Positions 1 through 12,254 of a DNA stretch of 64,000 bases are shown piece by piece (position 1 is the first letter of the stretch; the number at the start of each line of letters is the position of its first letter). Location of the stretch: positions 124,001 to 188,000 of the forward strand of contig JAPXFQ010002912.1 in NCBI GenBank assembly GCA_028564705.1, read 5' to 3'. The position numbers and the translations under genes were made by a program. Under the pieces are notes generated by a model. That model saw only the letters and a list, made by a program, of their open reading frames with translations, did no database searches and was not told where the DNA came from. This stretch comes from Apricaphanius iberus. Its lineage: Eukaryota > Chordata > Actinopteri > Cyprinodontiformes > Aphaniidae.

Positions 1-520
1 TATCACCAAGAGGATTGGAGGATACCACTCAGCTATAGCCTGGATGCCAGCCGAACTTAGTCCCGCCCACAACATGGTCTGGAAGTTCGGTCTGGCATTC
101 CTCTGTTCAGGAGCAATTATGCCTGAACAAGATCTGTTCAGACCAATCAAATCAGGCTTACGATGATTGACAGGTTAACATCAGTAACCTAATCAACCAC
201 GTCACAAAAGAGCGCCTGGGTTAAATTTGTTTACAACAACGATGGCTGCCGCTGGAGAACTGAGATGTGTAGAGTTTGTTCTAGAAGTTTGTTCTAGAAG
301 ATATCGACAGCGCATTAATTTTAAAAGATGAACAGATAACGTCCGTTGCTCTTATTGGTTATAGGTCTATCCAATTGAGTGCAGAGGCATTTTTTCCTGG
401 TCCGGTTAAAACACGCCCCATAATCACAGCCCAATGGAGTAGTATCAGACTCAAATTCTGATTAGAATTGAGTATGGCTACGTCAGGCTAACTCACCTAC
501 CGAAATAAGATGCAGAGGAC
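1..520. repeat. Dispersed repeat carrying a short coding-like remnant
   Basis: From 242 a short reading frame opens as MAAAGELRCVEFVLE and then breaks at a perfect 13-bp tandem duplication (274-286 and 287-299), which shifts the frame; it would continue as DIDSALILKDEQ. From memory this resembles the N-terminus of RecQ-like helicase open frames carried by fish mobile elements, but that is recollection and not a search. The flanks (120-240 and 380-500) look like transposon ends, with partly similar edge sequence (TAGCCTGG near 35 and TAGCCATACTC on the complement near 480). No intact gene is present. Best read as a non-autonomous DNA-element relic. Confidence 0.35.
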
Positions 521-605
521 ATGTACAAAAACGTACTGTTGCCTTTGACCCATTTTTCAATATAATTATTTTTCGTTTAGTATTTTAAACTTATTAGTAC
601 AAAAT

Positions 606-775
606 TGTCCTTACCCTGTAAGATTCGTTGCTGGACATGATGTTGTCTGGTTACGCTGTTAGAACTGGCATCCAGACGGGAGTTTGTAATTGCAACTACA
701 ACCTCAACACACTAGATGTTGCGTTGGTGCCCATGTTCCATATTCAGCCTTTAATAGCTGCCGAGTTGTTGTGCC
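606..775. repeat. Dispersed repeat, copy 1 (second copy near 50.4 kb)
   Basis: This stretch matches 50398-50545 closely in the same orientation. Shared blocks include CTGGCATCCAGACGG, GCAACTACAACCTCAACACA and TTCCATATTCA. Both copies can be read as NCNYNLNTLDV, so the source was probably a coding segment of a transposon. This copy then reaches a stop. The parent family is not identified. Confidence 0.55.
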
Positions 776-2300
776 CCACCTAACTTATCATGCCTGAGAT
801 GCCTCAGTTCACAGTAATTGTCAGTGGTTGAAAACTTTATACAGGTGTTGACACTATGAGAGAAGTAGAACAAAACAAAACAGGTTTTTTTTTTCTTTTT
901 TTTTTGCTACCAACGCCCATATAATTATAGTAATTATGAATGGTTATGCAACATAATAGATTTTCTAGTTGTGTTTTTGGGAAGTTATTTATTTGTTTTG
1001 TTTTTTTTGTTTTTGCAACAAGCTGAACGGTAAGCTCTTTTTCTGAGTCTACTTTAATATCCATTTCTTCAATCTTTAGTGAGTCCTTAATTCACCTAAA
1101 TAAACAAATATATCCTGTAAACTTTTCTGAACAGCAAATGATGGACAGTGGCCTCAACCCAGAGCCAAGTGACAAATGTGAATATAGATTATATTCATAT
1201 ATTCACATTTGTAAATCCATCTATATATATTTTTTTTAATTTTAATTAAACAGTCATGAAATAAAGAGACATTAATAGACTGTTGTTTTTAACTCTACAA
1301 TCACATTCACACATGACCCTTTCAAACTATTTATCTTTTAGCCAGTTGCTAACACAAACTAACTGACTAACATTTTCTGTATGTAAAGCTGACTGTTTCT
1401 TATTAATGTTGGACAACCCTGATCATCCTCTTAATGGGACTATCATATGACAGCAGAATGATTTCAGTCAGAGGCTTCAACAGTTTCTCTAGAACAGACT
1501 ACTACTGCAGAGGAGGAAACACTGAGCTGTCTATAGAGGTACTGGTTCAGACTGGGATCACTCTGTTCACACTGGGAGAACCTGCCAGAGCTCCACGTAA
1601 AGCCAGTCAGAGTATGAGAAGATATGGTGGAGAAAAGGCTGTTATATTTATTCTGTTCTTTATTATTTAAACACAGCTGCTGATACAGGTTAGGGTGATA
1701 TAAATGTGAGGAGGGAGATGTGTGTGATCTCATATGAAAAATAAGAACAAATGCAAGGTAAGGTAGATATATACCAAAAATATATGAATAAACTTAATAT
1801 TTAGATATCAGCAGCTGTGTTAAATATAAAATCAATCAAATGTAATATGGACTTAGTAATTATATGTCAGGATTTACCCTTTTCCAAACACTCAGCAGAT
1901 AAACTATAAATTCATCAATTAGGAATGCATGCTCTTATCGTGAAGTAGCGGTGTCTACAGAGCTACTTCTGCTAATGAATAGCACTAATTTAAGTCAGAA
2001 AACATTACTTTAATTGAATACTCCGCATTTTTAATGTAGCGATATCTTACTATGAAATGTACTCGAGCTATAAAGTGACCCAACATGCATAATTCGATAT
2101 AAATACACCGCTTTCTACTCTCTTTTTACTGCTGAATGGTCTGATATCTGAATGATCAGATCGGTGCTATTTTACATCAAGCTTCTCCTGCTATGCTTTT
2201 CTCTCAAACGGTTTTGTTTGTAATGATATAACTGAATTATCCTTTTTCTCTTTCTGCATTTTGCGTTTCCTTTTGTTTGTCTCCAACCCCTACGGTTTGA
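776..2300. other. Intergenic AT-rich stretch, no supported gene
   Basis: No gene is supported. The stretch holds a near-perfect hairpin at 1172-1212 and an exon-like open segment at 1434-1670 (containing FTLGEPARAP) that I cannot assign. It also has homopolymer T runs near 885-905 and AT-rich low-complexity DNA around 1740-2100. The open frames here are short and run on both strands, as expected by chance. Confidence 0.5.
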
Positions 2301-2309
2301 CCTGTTTAT

Positions 2310-2530
2310 CAGCCGCGCTGTATGACAGACATCTGTGACGTTGGTTGGATTTCAGCCCCACAGCGGGAGTTGGACGATATGTAATCTCCGCCCCCTCGGG
2401 ACGCACCTCTCCTGCGCCCCAAGTCGTCCTATCTCTGGTTACTGAAGAGGAGCTACTGCGCATGTGAGTGGTGGGGCGGTGTCCTAGCGCCCTCTATTGG
2501 CCAGCCGCCACTGGGTGGCACACTGTTTGT
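2310..2530. promoter_or_regulatory. Isolated GC/CpG-rich patch
   Basis: A GC-rich block stands out sharply from its AT-rich surroundings. It contains CCGCCCCCTCGGG (a GC-box-like match) near 2390 and several CpG dinucleotides. GCGCATGTGAGTGG at 2457-2470 contains a splice-donor-like GTGAGT. It could be a promoter or first exon of an unseen transcript, or a transposon end. Nothing downstream in the window supports a coding gene, so the function is open. Confidence 0.3.
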
Positions 2531-2755
2531 GTTGAAAACTTGGCAACCTTGCAGGATCACATGCGATTGGCTCTGGAACCAGGAAGTATGGACGTGCGAT
2601 AGATATTGCAAACAATAACCGTCTACCAGAACAGAAACACGCAGCGCCGTTATGAATCAAGACATGGGCTCCATTCCATCATTGCTGCTGCTTTAGCGAC
2701 GGACTAGAGCCCAATTTTTTAACTATCTGTCAAACACGACAGAGAGGGAGCCTTT

Positions 2756-2890
2756 GTGATTGGTCAGCCCCAGATAATTTCACCAGAATGTTGCCGGTGC
2801 TCTATGGTCGATGTAATTAGTAGTCATTACAACTTTTGGGCACTTGATGCTTTATATTGTAAGGCCAGTTCGTTTAATATGTTGTAGCTG
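2756..2890. repeat. Dispersed repeat, copy 1 (second copy near 26.5 kb)
   Basis: Shares TGATTGGTCAG, TTCACCAGAATG, a GTAAT(T/C)AGTAGT block and GCTTTATATTGTAAGG with 26456-26590, in the same order and orientation. It is therefore a copy of an unnamed interspersed family. The sequence left of the 26.5-kb copy is rich in GACG(C/G) motifs, as in fish Harbinger-type MITEs, which suggests but does not prove that origin. Confidence 0.5.
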
Positions 2891-2899
2891 AGGAAGCAA

Positions 2900-5308
2900 C
2901 TGTGTTTTTAAAGAATCGTGTGTGTGGAGTCTTCACTAGGTGCTCTGCCTGTGCCATTAATACTTTAATTCCGGAATGATTACTGACACAAACAGTTTGC
3001 ATATCAGTTGCTCTTTGCAGTATGCAAACGTGCAGCTTAGCTTCACTAGAGACTGGATGGATTATGGTAATGTGAGATGGAGACAAGCGTCAAAACTAAC
3101 TGGTTCAAATATTAGAGCATTAGACAGATTATGTAAATATGATGGTCTCAATCTTGGTTTTCTCTCCAGAGCTGAATGAGTCAAAGTCTTACCTCAGGAT
3201 TATGTTTTTCATGTTTTCTCTGTACTCATCAGTTTCTTGCTCCGTGACACAAACTTTTGACTGATGCTTTCCCCTCTGTACGCTCTAATAGATCTATAAA
3301 TTATTGCATTCCTTCAAAAAGGGTTCAAATAATACATGTAGTGAACATTTGATTTGCATGAAATGCAATGTATTTCAGTTTGCAGATGTTCCAATAATCA
3401 GTAGTGTTATCATTCCTGTTCTGCTTGTTTCAGGGGGTTTTCCCTGAACACATTTGTTGTAAGTTTCATTGTCTATTGTGGATGTAAAAGTGTAAAAGTG
3501 ATCATTCTAATGCTACAGTTGAACTGCAACAAAACAGACACTTTCGTTTAAGCTTGTCAGATGAAGTATTCAAGTATGAATTTACCGTATGGACTAATTA
3601 TAAAGCTGTTAATAAGATTCATACCCAAACAATCAATGATTTTTACATCTTTGTTCTGCAACTTTTAGATGCGTCTCTGCTTCGAACATGAGCCAAATAA
3701 TCAGGTCATAAACAGGACTCTGGAAAACTTGACTGCATACTTAGGAGATGATTCAGCTAGGGATGTTACCTGTGACACCAGCTTGATTTGTTTGCTGATG
3801 GTCACATGACCCTGACGCTCATAGCTTCGTTTCACTCACACACCAATGTGACTGCTTCAAACGGTTCAAATCTTAAACCCTTTAAGCGCCATAATAATAG
3901 ATATACGGTATTTATTAAAACGTCTGGTCTTTTTTGTCTATTTTTGTCAATAATTGCGTCAAAAAAACAATTGTGTGTAAACAGTTTACACCCTTTTTCC
4001 AGAACTAGTTGAACTTTCTGAGTCTCTCAATTAGTTACCATTCTTATATAATTAAATACCACAAACTGTGTGTTTATAAGAAGAAAAGGATAAAACACTG
4101 AAATGAATTTTTCTCAAAATTCTGTTTATAAATTCTTGAGAAGTGCAGATTGAACATTTCTGATTGCAAAAATCTAATTCAAACCATTTTAGAACTACTC
4201 AGACAGTTTTGCATTTCTGGAGTCCACGTTACAGGCGGTAGCTTCTGAAATAATTCCTGTCCACCTGAAGACGGGCCCACATGACATCCCATCCAAGGTG
4301 TACTTTTCCTTCCTTTTGTTTTTTCCACTCATTTTTTTGGTTGAGATAGGAAAGTGGCCTTTAGTGGGAGGAGAAGGTGGGCCGGTCAGAGGCTTACCAT
4401 GTAGGTGTGCACACAGCTCCCCCTAGAAAGCCTGACATGTCATGGCCTTCTCCTTCTGTGTCTTGCTGAGCTCCTTGTGCACAATGAAACCATTTGTGAC
4501 AGCAATGTCCAGCAGGTGCTTAGAAGTCATTGGTCATCTTTTTGTTTTCCTGCACACAAAGTTTGTTCCCCGACATCTGGTCAGAGTTTCTTGAGGCCTC
4601 GAGAGTGACCGGCAAAATCCCCAGCAGCATAAGCTCCACGCCGTTGGCCCTGGATGTGATTCTTTCCAGTGTTGAATGGCCCTTCATCGGGAGGATTTCT
4701 AAAACAAAATTTAAAAAATAATGATGTCATAATACATGCACTCTTTATACAAAGCCAATTTTTTTTTATTCAAATTTATACAAATAGGAGTAAATAAGTA
4801 ATATGAGTAAGTTATAAATCTTGCACAGTAAAAGTAATAAAAGTATTGAAATTTTCTCTTATATTCACAGTACCACCAAGGAGATTTCCCCCTAAAAAAT
4901 TTTGCAATCCCGATGGCAAAAACTAAAAAAACATGACAAAATACACAGCAAAAAAACTTGCAAAAGCACAGTGAAAAACTCGATAAAAGACAAGTTAAAA
5001 ATTCATTCGAAAAAATACTAAAACTATTCATTATAAGCTTCAGATTTATTTAAATAGAATATAACTCTAAAACTATGGTAATCTCCAAGAAACCTCTAGA
5101 TCCTCCCGCTCTTACAAAGCGAGGCCACCACCCACACGGCACTCAGTCATTACCTTCGTTCCTGTAATAGCATCAGAATGTTCCGCTTCACAGCTTTCTT
5201 CATAAGGGATCTCTCTCCCGGTGAAAGGCATTTTGCTGCACATCCGCATAACGTGATCTCCTCTACCTTGTATCTAATGTACCAATGGATCACAAACTTC
5301 CCTTTATA
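2900..5308. other. Intergenic stretch without a recognised feature
   Basis: I see no gene, RNA or well-defined repeat here. The open frames are short and overlap on several frames. The composition is ordinary fish intergenic DNA with some A- and T-rich runs near 4740-5030. Confidence 0.4.
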
Positions 5309-5401
5309 TACAGTGGGGCAAAAAAGTATTTAGTTAGCCACCAATTGTGCAAGTTTTCCCACTTCAAAAATGAGAGAGGCCTTTGATTGTCATCATACAC
5401 T

Positions 5402-5591
5402 GAAAAAAAGAGAATGCAGGTCAGACTCAAACTGCTTTACTTTGTTACAAGTAATTTAAGTGAATCAGACTTTATTTATTTACAATATTTTAACTTGACA
5501 AGCGTAATAAAGTAACTTGCATAAACTTAATTCAATTACTTGTAACAATTAAAGCAAAGTATTTAAGTTGGAACTGTGTTCTCTTTTTTTC
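5402..5591. mobile_element. MITE nested in the Tc1 element
   Basis: This 190-bp insert has perfect 13-bp terminal inverted repeats, GAAAAAAAGAGAA at the left and TTCTCTTTTTTTC at the right. It interrupts the Tc1 text between CATCATACAC and the continuation near ACATCAACTATGAGAC. The interior is AT-rich with CAAGTAATTT/AATTACTTG-type inverted segments, and it has no coding capacity. It looks like one of the small AT-rich inverted-repeat elements common in fish. Confidence 0.7.
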
Positions 5592-5995
5592 TTGAAGGTA
5601 TACATCAACTATGAGACAAAATGAGAAAAAAAACTGAAAATTACATTGTTTGATTTTACAAGAATTTATTTGCAAATTATGATTTAAAATAAGTATGTGA
5701 TCAATAATAAAACTTCATCTCAATTCTTTGTTGTATACCCTTTGTTGGCAATTACAGATCAAACATTTTCTATAAGTCTTCACTAGGTTTTAAAACACTA
5801 TTGCTGGTATTTTGGCCCATTCCTCCATGCAGATCTCCTCTAGAGGAGATATGTTTTGGGTCGTCGCTGGGCAACACGGACTTCCAACTCCCTCCACAGA
5901 TTTTCTATGAGGTTGAGATCTGGAGACTGGCTAGGCCTCTCCAGGACCTTGAAATTCTTCTTACTAAGCCGATCCTTCGTTACCCAGGCGATGAG

Positions 5996-6232
5996 TTCAA
6001 TTCAAAAATATTTTATTGATCACAGAGGACAATTAAGTGTCATAACTAATTCATTCTTCGAGTAGTTGTTGTAGACCATGATGTCTTTAGGGAGTAAGGA
6101 TTTCCTGTAGCTGTCTGTGTTGCAGCGAAACTGAAGAACCCTCCGACTGAAGATACTCTGTTGCTGTAGGATGGTCTGATGAAGAGGATGATCAGGGTCA
6201 TCCATAATTTGTCCACAATTTCCCAAAACAAT
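5996..6232 (-). mobile_element. LINE 3'-end fragment nested in the Tc1 element
   Basis: The sequence TTTTATTGATCACAGAGG near 6010 is the complement of the 3' end typical of fish non-LTR retrotransposons. The block then departs from the Tc1 text until GGGATCATTGTCATGCTGG resumes. Its left edge carries TTCAATTCAA, the complement of a TTGAATTGAA tail, so the insert lies on the minus strand. It is 5'-truncated and non-coding. Its exact family (L2 or RTE-like) is uncertain. Confidence 0.55.
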
Positions 6233-7206
6233 AGTTTTGGGATCATTGTCATGCTGGAAGATCCAGCCATGTTTCAGAATCTATGCTGTTGCTGATGGAA
6301 GGAGGTTTTTCGCTCAAAATGTCACAACATGGCCCCATTCATTCTTTCCTTTACCTGTATCAGTCGTCCTGTTCCTTTGCAGAAAAGCCGCCTCAAAGCA
6401 TGATGTTTTGACTCCCATGCTTTACAGTAGGTGTTGTGTTCTTTGGATGCAACTCAGCATTCCTTCCCCCTCCAAACATGACAAGTAGAGTTTTCACCTG
6501 AAAGTTCAATTTTGATTTCATCTGACCATATGTTATTCTCTCGATCCTCTTCTGGATCATCCAAATGCTCTCTACTCACTTCAGACAATTACCGGCTTAG
6601 GCGGGGGGATACATCTGGTACTGTAGGATTTGAGTCGCTGGTGGCGAAGTGTCTTACTGATGGTAGACTTTGTTACTTTGGTCCCAGCTCTCTGCTGGTC
6701 ATTCACAAGGACCCCTGCGTGGTTCTGGGATTGTTGCTCACCATTCTTGTGATCATTTGACCCCAGTGGGTCAGATCTAACACGGAGCCCCAGATGGAGG
6801 GAGGTTATCAGTGGTCTTGTCTGTCTTCCATTTTCTAATATTTGCTCCCACAGTTGACTTCTTCACACCAAGCTGCGTACCTATTGCAGATTCAGTCTTC
6901 ACAATCTTGTCCAGGTCTACAATTTTGTTTCTTGGCTATAGTGGAGTTTGGAGTGTGACAGTTTTTAGGTTGTGGACAAGAGTCTTTTATAATGAGAACG
7001 AGTTCAAACAGGTGAAATTAATACAGGTAACGATTGAAGGACAGAGAAGCCTCCTAAAGAAGAAGTTACAGGTCTGAGAGAGAGAATACTTATTTGTCTC
7101 TCATAGTTGAGGTTTACCTATGGTGAAAATTACAGGCCTCACTCATCTTTTTAAGTGGGGAAACTTGAACAATTGATGCCTGACTAAATACTTTTTTGTC
7201 CAGCTG

Positions 7207-8735
7207 TATAATACCCAACGTCTTTATTAAACATTTATCACCAACCTCTACTGTCTTACTGGCGAGATTCCATCTTTGGTGGAAACCCCATTGAAATATA
7301 GAGTTATGTGGTTTACTGGGCAGAACACTAATTGGTTATAAAATGAAAACTGACTTTAACTTGAGATTATACACAGCACAGCACCTTAAATAGAGCTGCA
7401 TTGTCTTGTTTCTGTAGCTTGTGTGTTCCTTGGCTTCTTTGGCTTAACTGGTACCCCAAAGAAGAGTCAAAAACAACTAGAAAGTTCAAAGCATCTCATA
7501 CTGCGCTCTTTGTTGTGATTAAAGATATTTATTGGATTTAAGAGACTAATCCAGATCAGAGCAAAACTATAAGTGTGGTAGTAGTTGAAAACTGCAAAAA
7601 GCTTTCTTCGAAAAGAAATTCCTTGTGTCTAGAGGATGTACTTCACTCTGTACACGTTCTTTAAGACTCTCTCCAAGTTCCACAAAGACCCGTCTGCTGT
7701 TTTTAACCAAAATGGAACCAAACTTACAACTTAGACGTGTCTTTAAGAAACAAGGCAATGATTCAGCTTCACAGTGTTCTGCTAAATAAGGATTTAAATT
7801 ACACAGAGACAGATGGGTGTACTGTGTTGTTGTACCCGTCGCTCATCCCTCCAGATTCATTAACTTCCTGTTTCTAAACCGTGCTCCTCATCTTCTTGAC
7901 CATGTCTGATTAAATAAGCTGTCAATCAGCCTGCTCTGCCCCAAGAGCTGCAATTACTCCAACATGATTACCTCAGCGCACCACACAGAGGCTTACAGAC
8001 AGCTACAGCGCTGTCACTGTTCTTTAATGGAGACGTAAGTTTAAAAAAAAAAACTCGGACTTTTAATTTTCTGCAGTGGTTCGGCCAAAAGTGGACTAAA
8101 AGCTTGTGACTTTTATCAACTTACCCACATATGTACCTTATTTACTGTTCTATAAAATCTACACAGGAAAGCAACGGTCAGAGGAAACCCCCAATTTGCA
8201 TGAGAAAAACCCTCTGAAAAGATGAATACCTCCTCACCGCTATCTTATGAAGGCCTAAAAGTACTTGAGGGACAAGGTAGAACTTTTCTCAAATCAACCT
8301 TTTTAACCGGCCCACAAGACTGACGAACAACCACCATCAGCAATGTCGGATACCTTGCAAAGAGTGTTTTACATCTCTCTGCTATGCAGAATAGTTTTAA
8401 TTGGAGGGTTAAAGCATGAGCAACCCGTTTAGTACAACTCACTCCCAAGAAACTTTTTTTTTGCAAATAAACGGTTTAAATGAGTGTCTAATTAGTCTGT
8501 CTACATGTCTGGTAAAAATATTAACTTTCTAACAAAAACTGTCATTGCAGTGCCTTCTTCAGGTTAAACCATTACACTGCACTTGAATTTGAATAGGGTA
8601 TTGCTACTGGCTCAGCCTCTGTTAGCGCTGACAGTCTGGAATACACCTCCGTAGTGAGTTCGAGGAATAACAACCCTTCGTTCACTAGTCAGCGCCTCTT
8701 TCTGAAATGTAGGTGGAGTTAGACTCTGGAAGGGG
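7207..8735. other. Intergenic stretch without a recognised feature
   Basis: No gene is supported. The short open frames on both strands carry no recognisable domain or conserved motif. Some dispersed-repeat remnants are likely but I cannot name them. Confidence 0.35.
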
Positions 8736-8739
8736 GGTG

Positions 8740-9800
8740 AGTTGCACCTTAAGGTCATCCAACAGCATCTAAATCGTACCTTAGTCCAGACTTTGGCTAG
8801 GCCACTTCAGAACTTTATTTTGTTCTTCTTTGAGCTTTTCATAGGTGGACTGGCTGGCAGGCATGGACTGGTGTTGAAATTCTGCCTGGGAGGCTGGAGG
8901 TTTCTTTACTACAGGTGGGTCGTGGATGAGAAAATTGTTATGAACATCTCAAATGGCGACCTATAGTTGGAAGCCCTGTGAGGTGTGGCAGGCTTCCTTT
9001 CAAAGCAGAAGCGAGCTACTGACGTCTGGTTGCAGCTAGCAAACTATATCAAAATAGTTGACGTAAAAAATTTCAGGATTTCTCCAAACCATCATGTGAA
9101 GCAACGAGAGGTACTAATCAGCTGCTCCTGTAGCGCTTATAAAGGATGACGCCTCACTCGTGCTCAGCAGACGCAACATAATTATGACAGCGGCTCAACT
9201 GAAGTTGCTTTTGTAGTACAAAAACGAATTGTTCAGCAAGCAGCGTAATACAGATCAGCCATTAGAGAAATTCCTGAAACTCCCTATGGCCGTCCCGTCC
9301 CTGCTTGCTGGTCTTCTCCGAACTGTCATCCCGCCAGATAATCCAAGCTGTTTTGGGTAAGCATTGGTTCCACTTCTGTTCAGACCATTGTTTCCCAGGC
9401 TCTGTTTTTTTATTTGTCAATCATGACCTCTCAGCTTAATTGAGGTGGTGAAGCTAGCAGAGCTGTATGTTCTTCTGGGACCTCCTGAATGAGTTGTTGA
9501 TGAGCTCCTGGAGTAGTTTTGGTAGGCTGACCTCTCTTGGGAAGGTCCTTCATGGTTGATGTGTTATCCATTTGTGGATAATGGAAAGCAATAATGTAGA
9601 GGTGGCTTTGTAACCTTCTTCAGACCAAGAGATAACATTTTGTTTCTTTGGATTGGAGTATAATTGGTTATTTGCATGTCTTTGTGTTGCCAAACCAGTT
9701 CTATTTCAGGAAATTTCTTCATTTAACAGTTGTAGCAGCACATAAATCTGTACATCTTGTGACAAAAAAAATGTTTTTTCAATTTTTACATGACTAATCA
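8740..9800 (-). mobile_element. Degraded Tc1-like element fragments
   Basis: Two blocks carry teleost Tc1-like text in reverse orientation. CAGACTTTGGCTAGGCCACT lies near 8789-8808. GATGAGCTCCTGGAGTAGTTTTGGTAGG near 9498 is followed by CCATTTGTGGATAATGG near 9570, which belongs to the transposase region of a common fish Tc1 family. The sequence between the blocks is diverged or inserted. No open transposase frame remains. Confidence 0.65.
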
Positions 9801-12250
9801 AAGGAGAAAAGTTATTTTTGTCATAGTGACAGGTTGGTTTGTTAACTTTCTCTGCTCAAACTAATAAAATAATCATTTAAAAACAGCTTTTCATTGTTAC
9901 TCAGGTTATGTTTTGATATGTAATAGAAATTTAGGTTTGTTCAAGACCAAGTTGCAAGTTCAAGAACTTTAGGTCTGACCTGGACCTTTCACTGCCAGCT
10001 CCGTTAGTCCTTCGAAAGTGTTCTGAAGGTTTCTTAATACCTAGTTGTGAGATACAATCAGTCCAATAGGTGTAGGCTCAATACATTTCTGCCAGGGAGA
10101 TTTTTGAAATACAGTCAGGGCAGCAACTCAATCCCAACCTGAAAGTGGCGCCCTCATTAAATACACCTATAGGCCCCTTTCATTATCTAGAAACAGCAAA
10201 AGTTATCATCAGTTCCACCAAAACGTTTACCTAAATCACCTAAATTATGATTTTGAATATTTATTTTGTAGAAACTTGGGTAAGTAATTACCAAAGTTAT
10301 AATTATCTAGATTATTTACAATAAGAATGTCATGACATTTTATTCTGTAATTTTTATTATTTTATTTATTTTAAATTCTTTTTTTTTTTGCTATATGCAG
10401 GTAGTACAACATATTAGGATTAATGTTTTTGTAACGAGTAGTCATTTAAAACGAGAGTTCATGCAGGACCTGCGTTTTTCCTGCAGTGTGGAGCTAAAAC
10501 CAGGAGATGTCGCCACAGTCCTTTAAAAACATGTTGCCACTAAAGCCTTTTGATATTTCTGTTATTGCAGCTCAGTGTCACCCTTAACAAACAGTTTAGA
10601 TTAACTTTAGACCTACTGAAGCGTGAATCAAACAGAAACTGGGGTGTTTCGGGTGTTTCCCTACATCCTGACCCAGAATCATGAAGAAACGATGGAGTCG
10701 AAAGTTCAAACCATCAGTAAATCTTTAAACTTCTGCCTGAGCTTTTTAACTTTTTTAACTGGGATTTTTGTCCGTTACCAAACAGTAGCCTACTCAGCAT
10801 CAAATGGAAGAGAAATGATGAAGGATTTTCCTTAAATATAAATATGCAGCTGTTGCATACTTAAGTTATTTTGCTGCTGATTAAAGCTTTAATATTTCTC
10901 AGCGTTGAAAGATTTTTAAAGCCCGTAAAGCCGTTGCTACTGCAGATAAAACATAAAACATAACTTCTTCAGCCTCAATGTGCATTACAAAGAACATTTA
11001 GTTTGAGCATTTTCAGATCAGATAGGCAATAAGAGTTAAGTAAGTAAACTTAGCTTTAAGCAACCTTTGAAATATGTTTTCCAAAGACGTTCTTAGGACC
11101 ATGCTGTAAAAGGAAAGTTTAGAGAACATTCCATGCATTTCCCATGAGGCCACAATGTGCTGAAACGCTTTTGGAAGTGTTTCGAAAATGTTCCCAGAAT
11201 GTCACAATCCAAAAATGGGTTTCCTTAAGTTCACTTTTTTAATGTAACCAGAGAACATTTCATGAATGTTCCCAGGAGACAAATCTGGGGATGTTCAGGG
11301 AGTTTTTCACTAAGCTCACAATTCAATTCCCTTCAGGAATATTCTTTGAAGGTAGTAGTGGGAAATGTAAAATGTATCAGCTGTGCGTATATATTTTGTA
11401 CCAGGTATGCAAGGAAGATATTCAGCATTTGCAACCAGATATGAAAAGTTCAAAATTAGTTTTATATGCTGAACTTTGAAGAATTTTAATTCAAATCAGT
11501 ACACATTCCTGTTGTGCAATATCAGATGTAGCCTATAAATATTAACCAAAGCAGACAATTTTGAATTTTATTTACAGAACATTTAGCTTTAATTTTATTT
11601 AAAATAACTTAATCTTTAATTATGTAGAGAGAATTTTTGTTTTTCATTATTTTGGAAAAATATTTTTATATTTTGTTAGATGCATTTTGCCCAATATTTC
11701 TAAACCTTTTGGAAGTTGATCTGCTGCAATGTGTCTACAGTGAGTGTGTTCATAAGTTGTCATTTGGCATTAAATAAATAAGAGCATATACCGCAACAGA
11801 TTTTAGGCCTATTGCACAAGCTTTAGATTATATCACCCAGCCCTAGAAAGTACACTTTCAAACACAGCATTATTAAAATCTTTTATTACACGATCACCAT
11901 TTTTTCATTTTGGATTTAACTGCTTGAAGATTCAAAGCACATTTTCAACAACTAGGTAATTCAGTATTCTTTACATGATTCGGTGGTAAAGAAACAAATG
12001 AAACATATGAAAGATTTAATGAGCAAAACCAATAAACCTACATAAAATGTAGCTCTGATTTATTAGCTGGTGAAAAAAAGTGCCAGGAGGGGTCAGAACA
12101 GAACATAGACTGTAAAAAGAAGTAGGCTATTTAGGCTATAATCAGATTTTTTTAAAATGTTTGTTGCCCAATTTAATAACTGTTAAATCAACTATTTCCT
12201 GGTGAATTGCTTCCTTAACTTTATATCCTCTGCTCCATCCACAGACAGTG
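9801..12250. other. Intergenic stretch upstream of cpm
   Basis: AT-rich DNA with no supported gene. The block at about 11085-11300 has scattered degenerate repeats of a GTTCCCAGAATG / GAACATTTCATGAATGTTCCC kind, an imperfect minisatellite. The rest holds only short chance open frames. Distal regulatory elements of cpm could lie here but none can be read directly. Confidence 0.4.
11085..11300. repeat. Degenerate minisatellite-like repeats
   Basis: Recurrent imperfect motifs (AGAACATTCCATG, AATGTTCCCAGAATG, GAACATTTCATGAATGTTCCC) are spaced a few tens of bases apart. Some are self-complementary (GAACATT/AATGTTC). They fit an old tandem repeat that has decayed. Confidence 0.4.
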
Positions 12251-12254
12251 AAAC

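Larger units (their letters stand above)
5311..7206 (-). mobile_element. Degenerate Tc1/mariner transposon with two nested insertions
   Basis: The left end begins CAGTGGGGCAAAAAAGTATT and the right end finishes ACTTTTTTGTCCAGCTG. These ends are inverted copies of each other, and the element is flanked by TA on both sides (5309-5310 and 7207-7208), the hallmark Tc1/mariner target duplication. The interior has the familiar teleost Tc1 text, such as GCCCATTCCTCCATGCAGAT and AGATCTGGAGACTGGCTAGG. This is transposase sequence read on the minus strand. It is broken by stops, frameshifts and two insertions (5402-5591 and about 5996-6232), so it is not functional. The family's transposase would normally be about 340 residues, and no open frame here approaches that. 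Confidence 0.9.
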
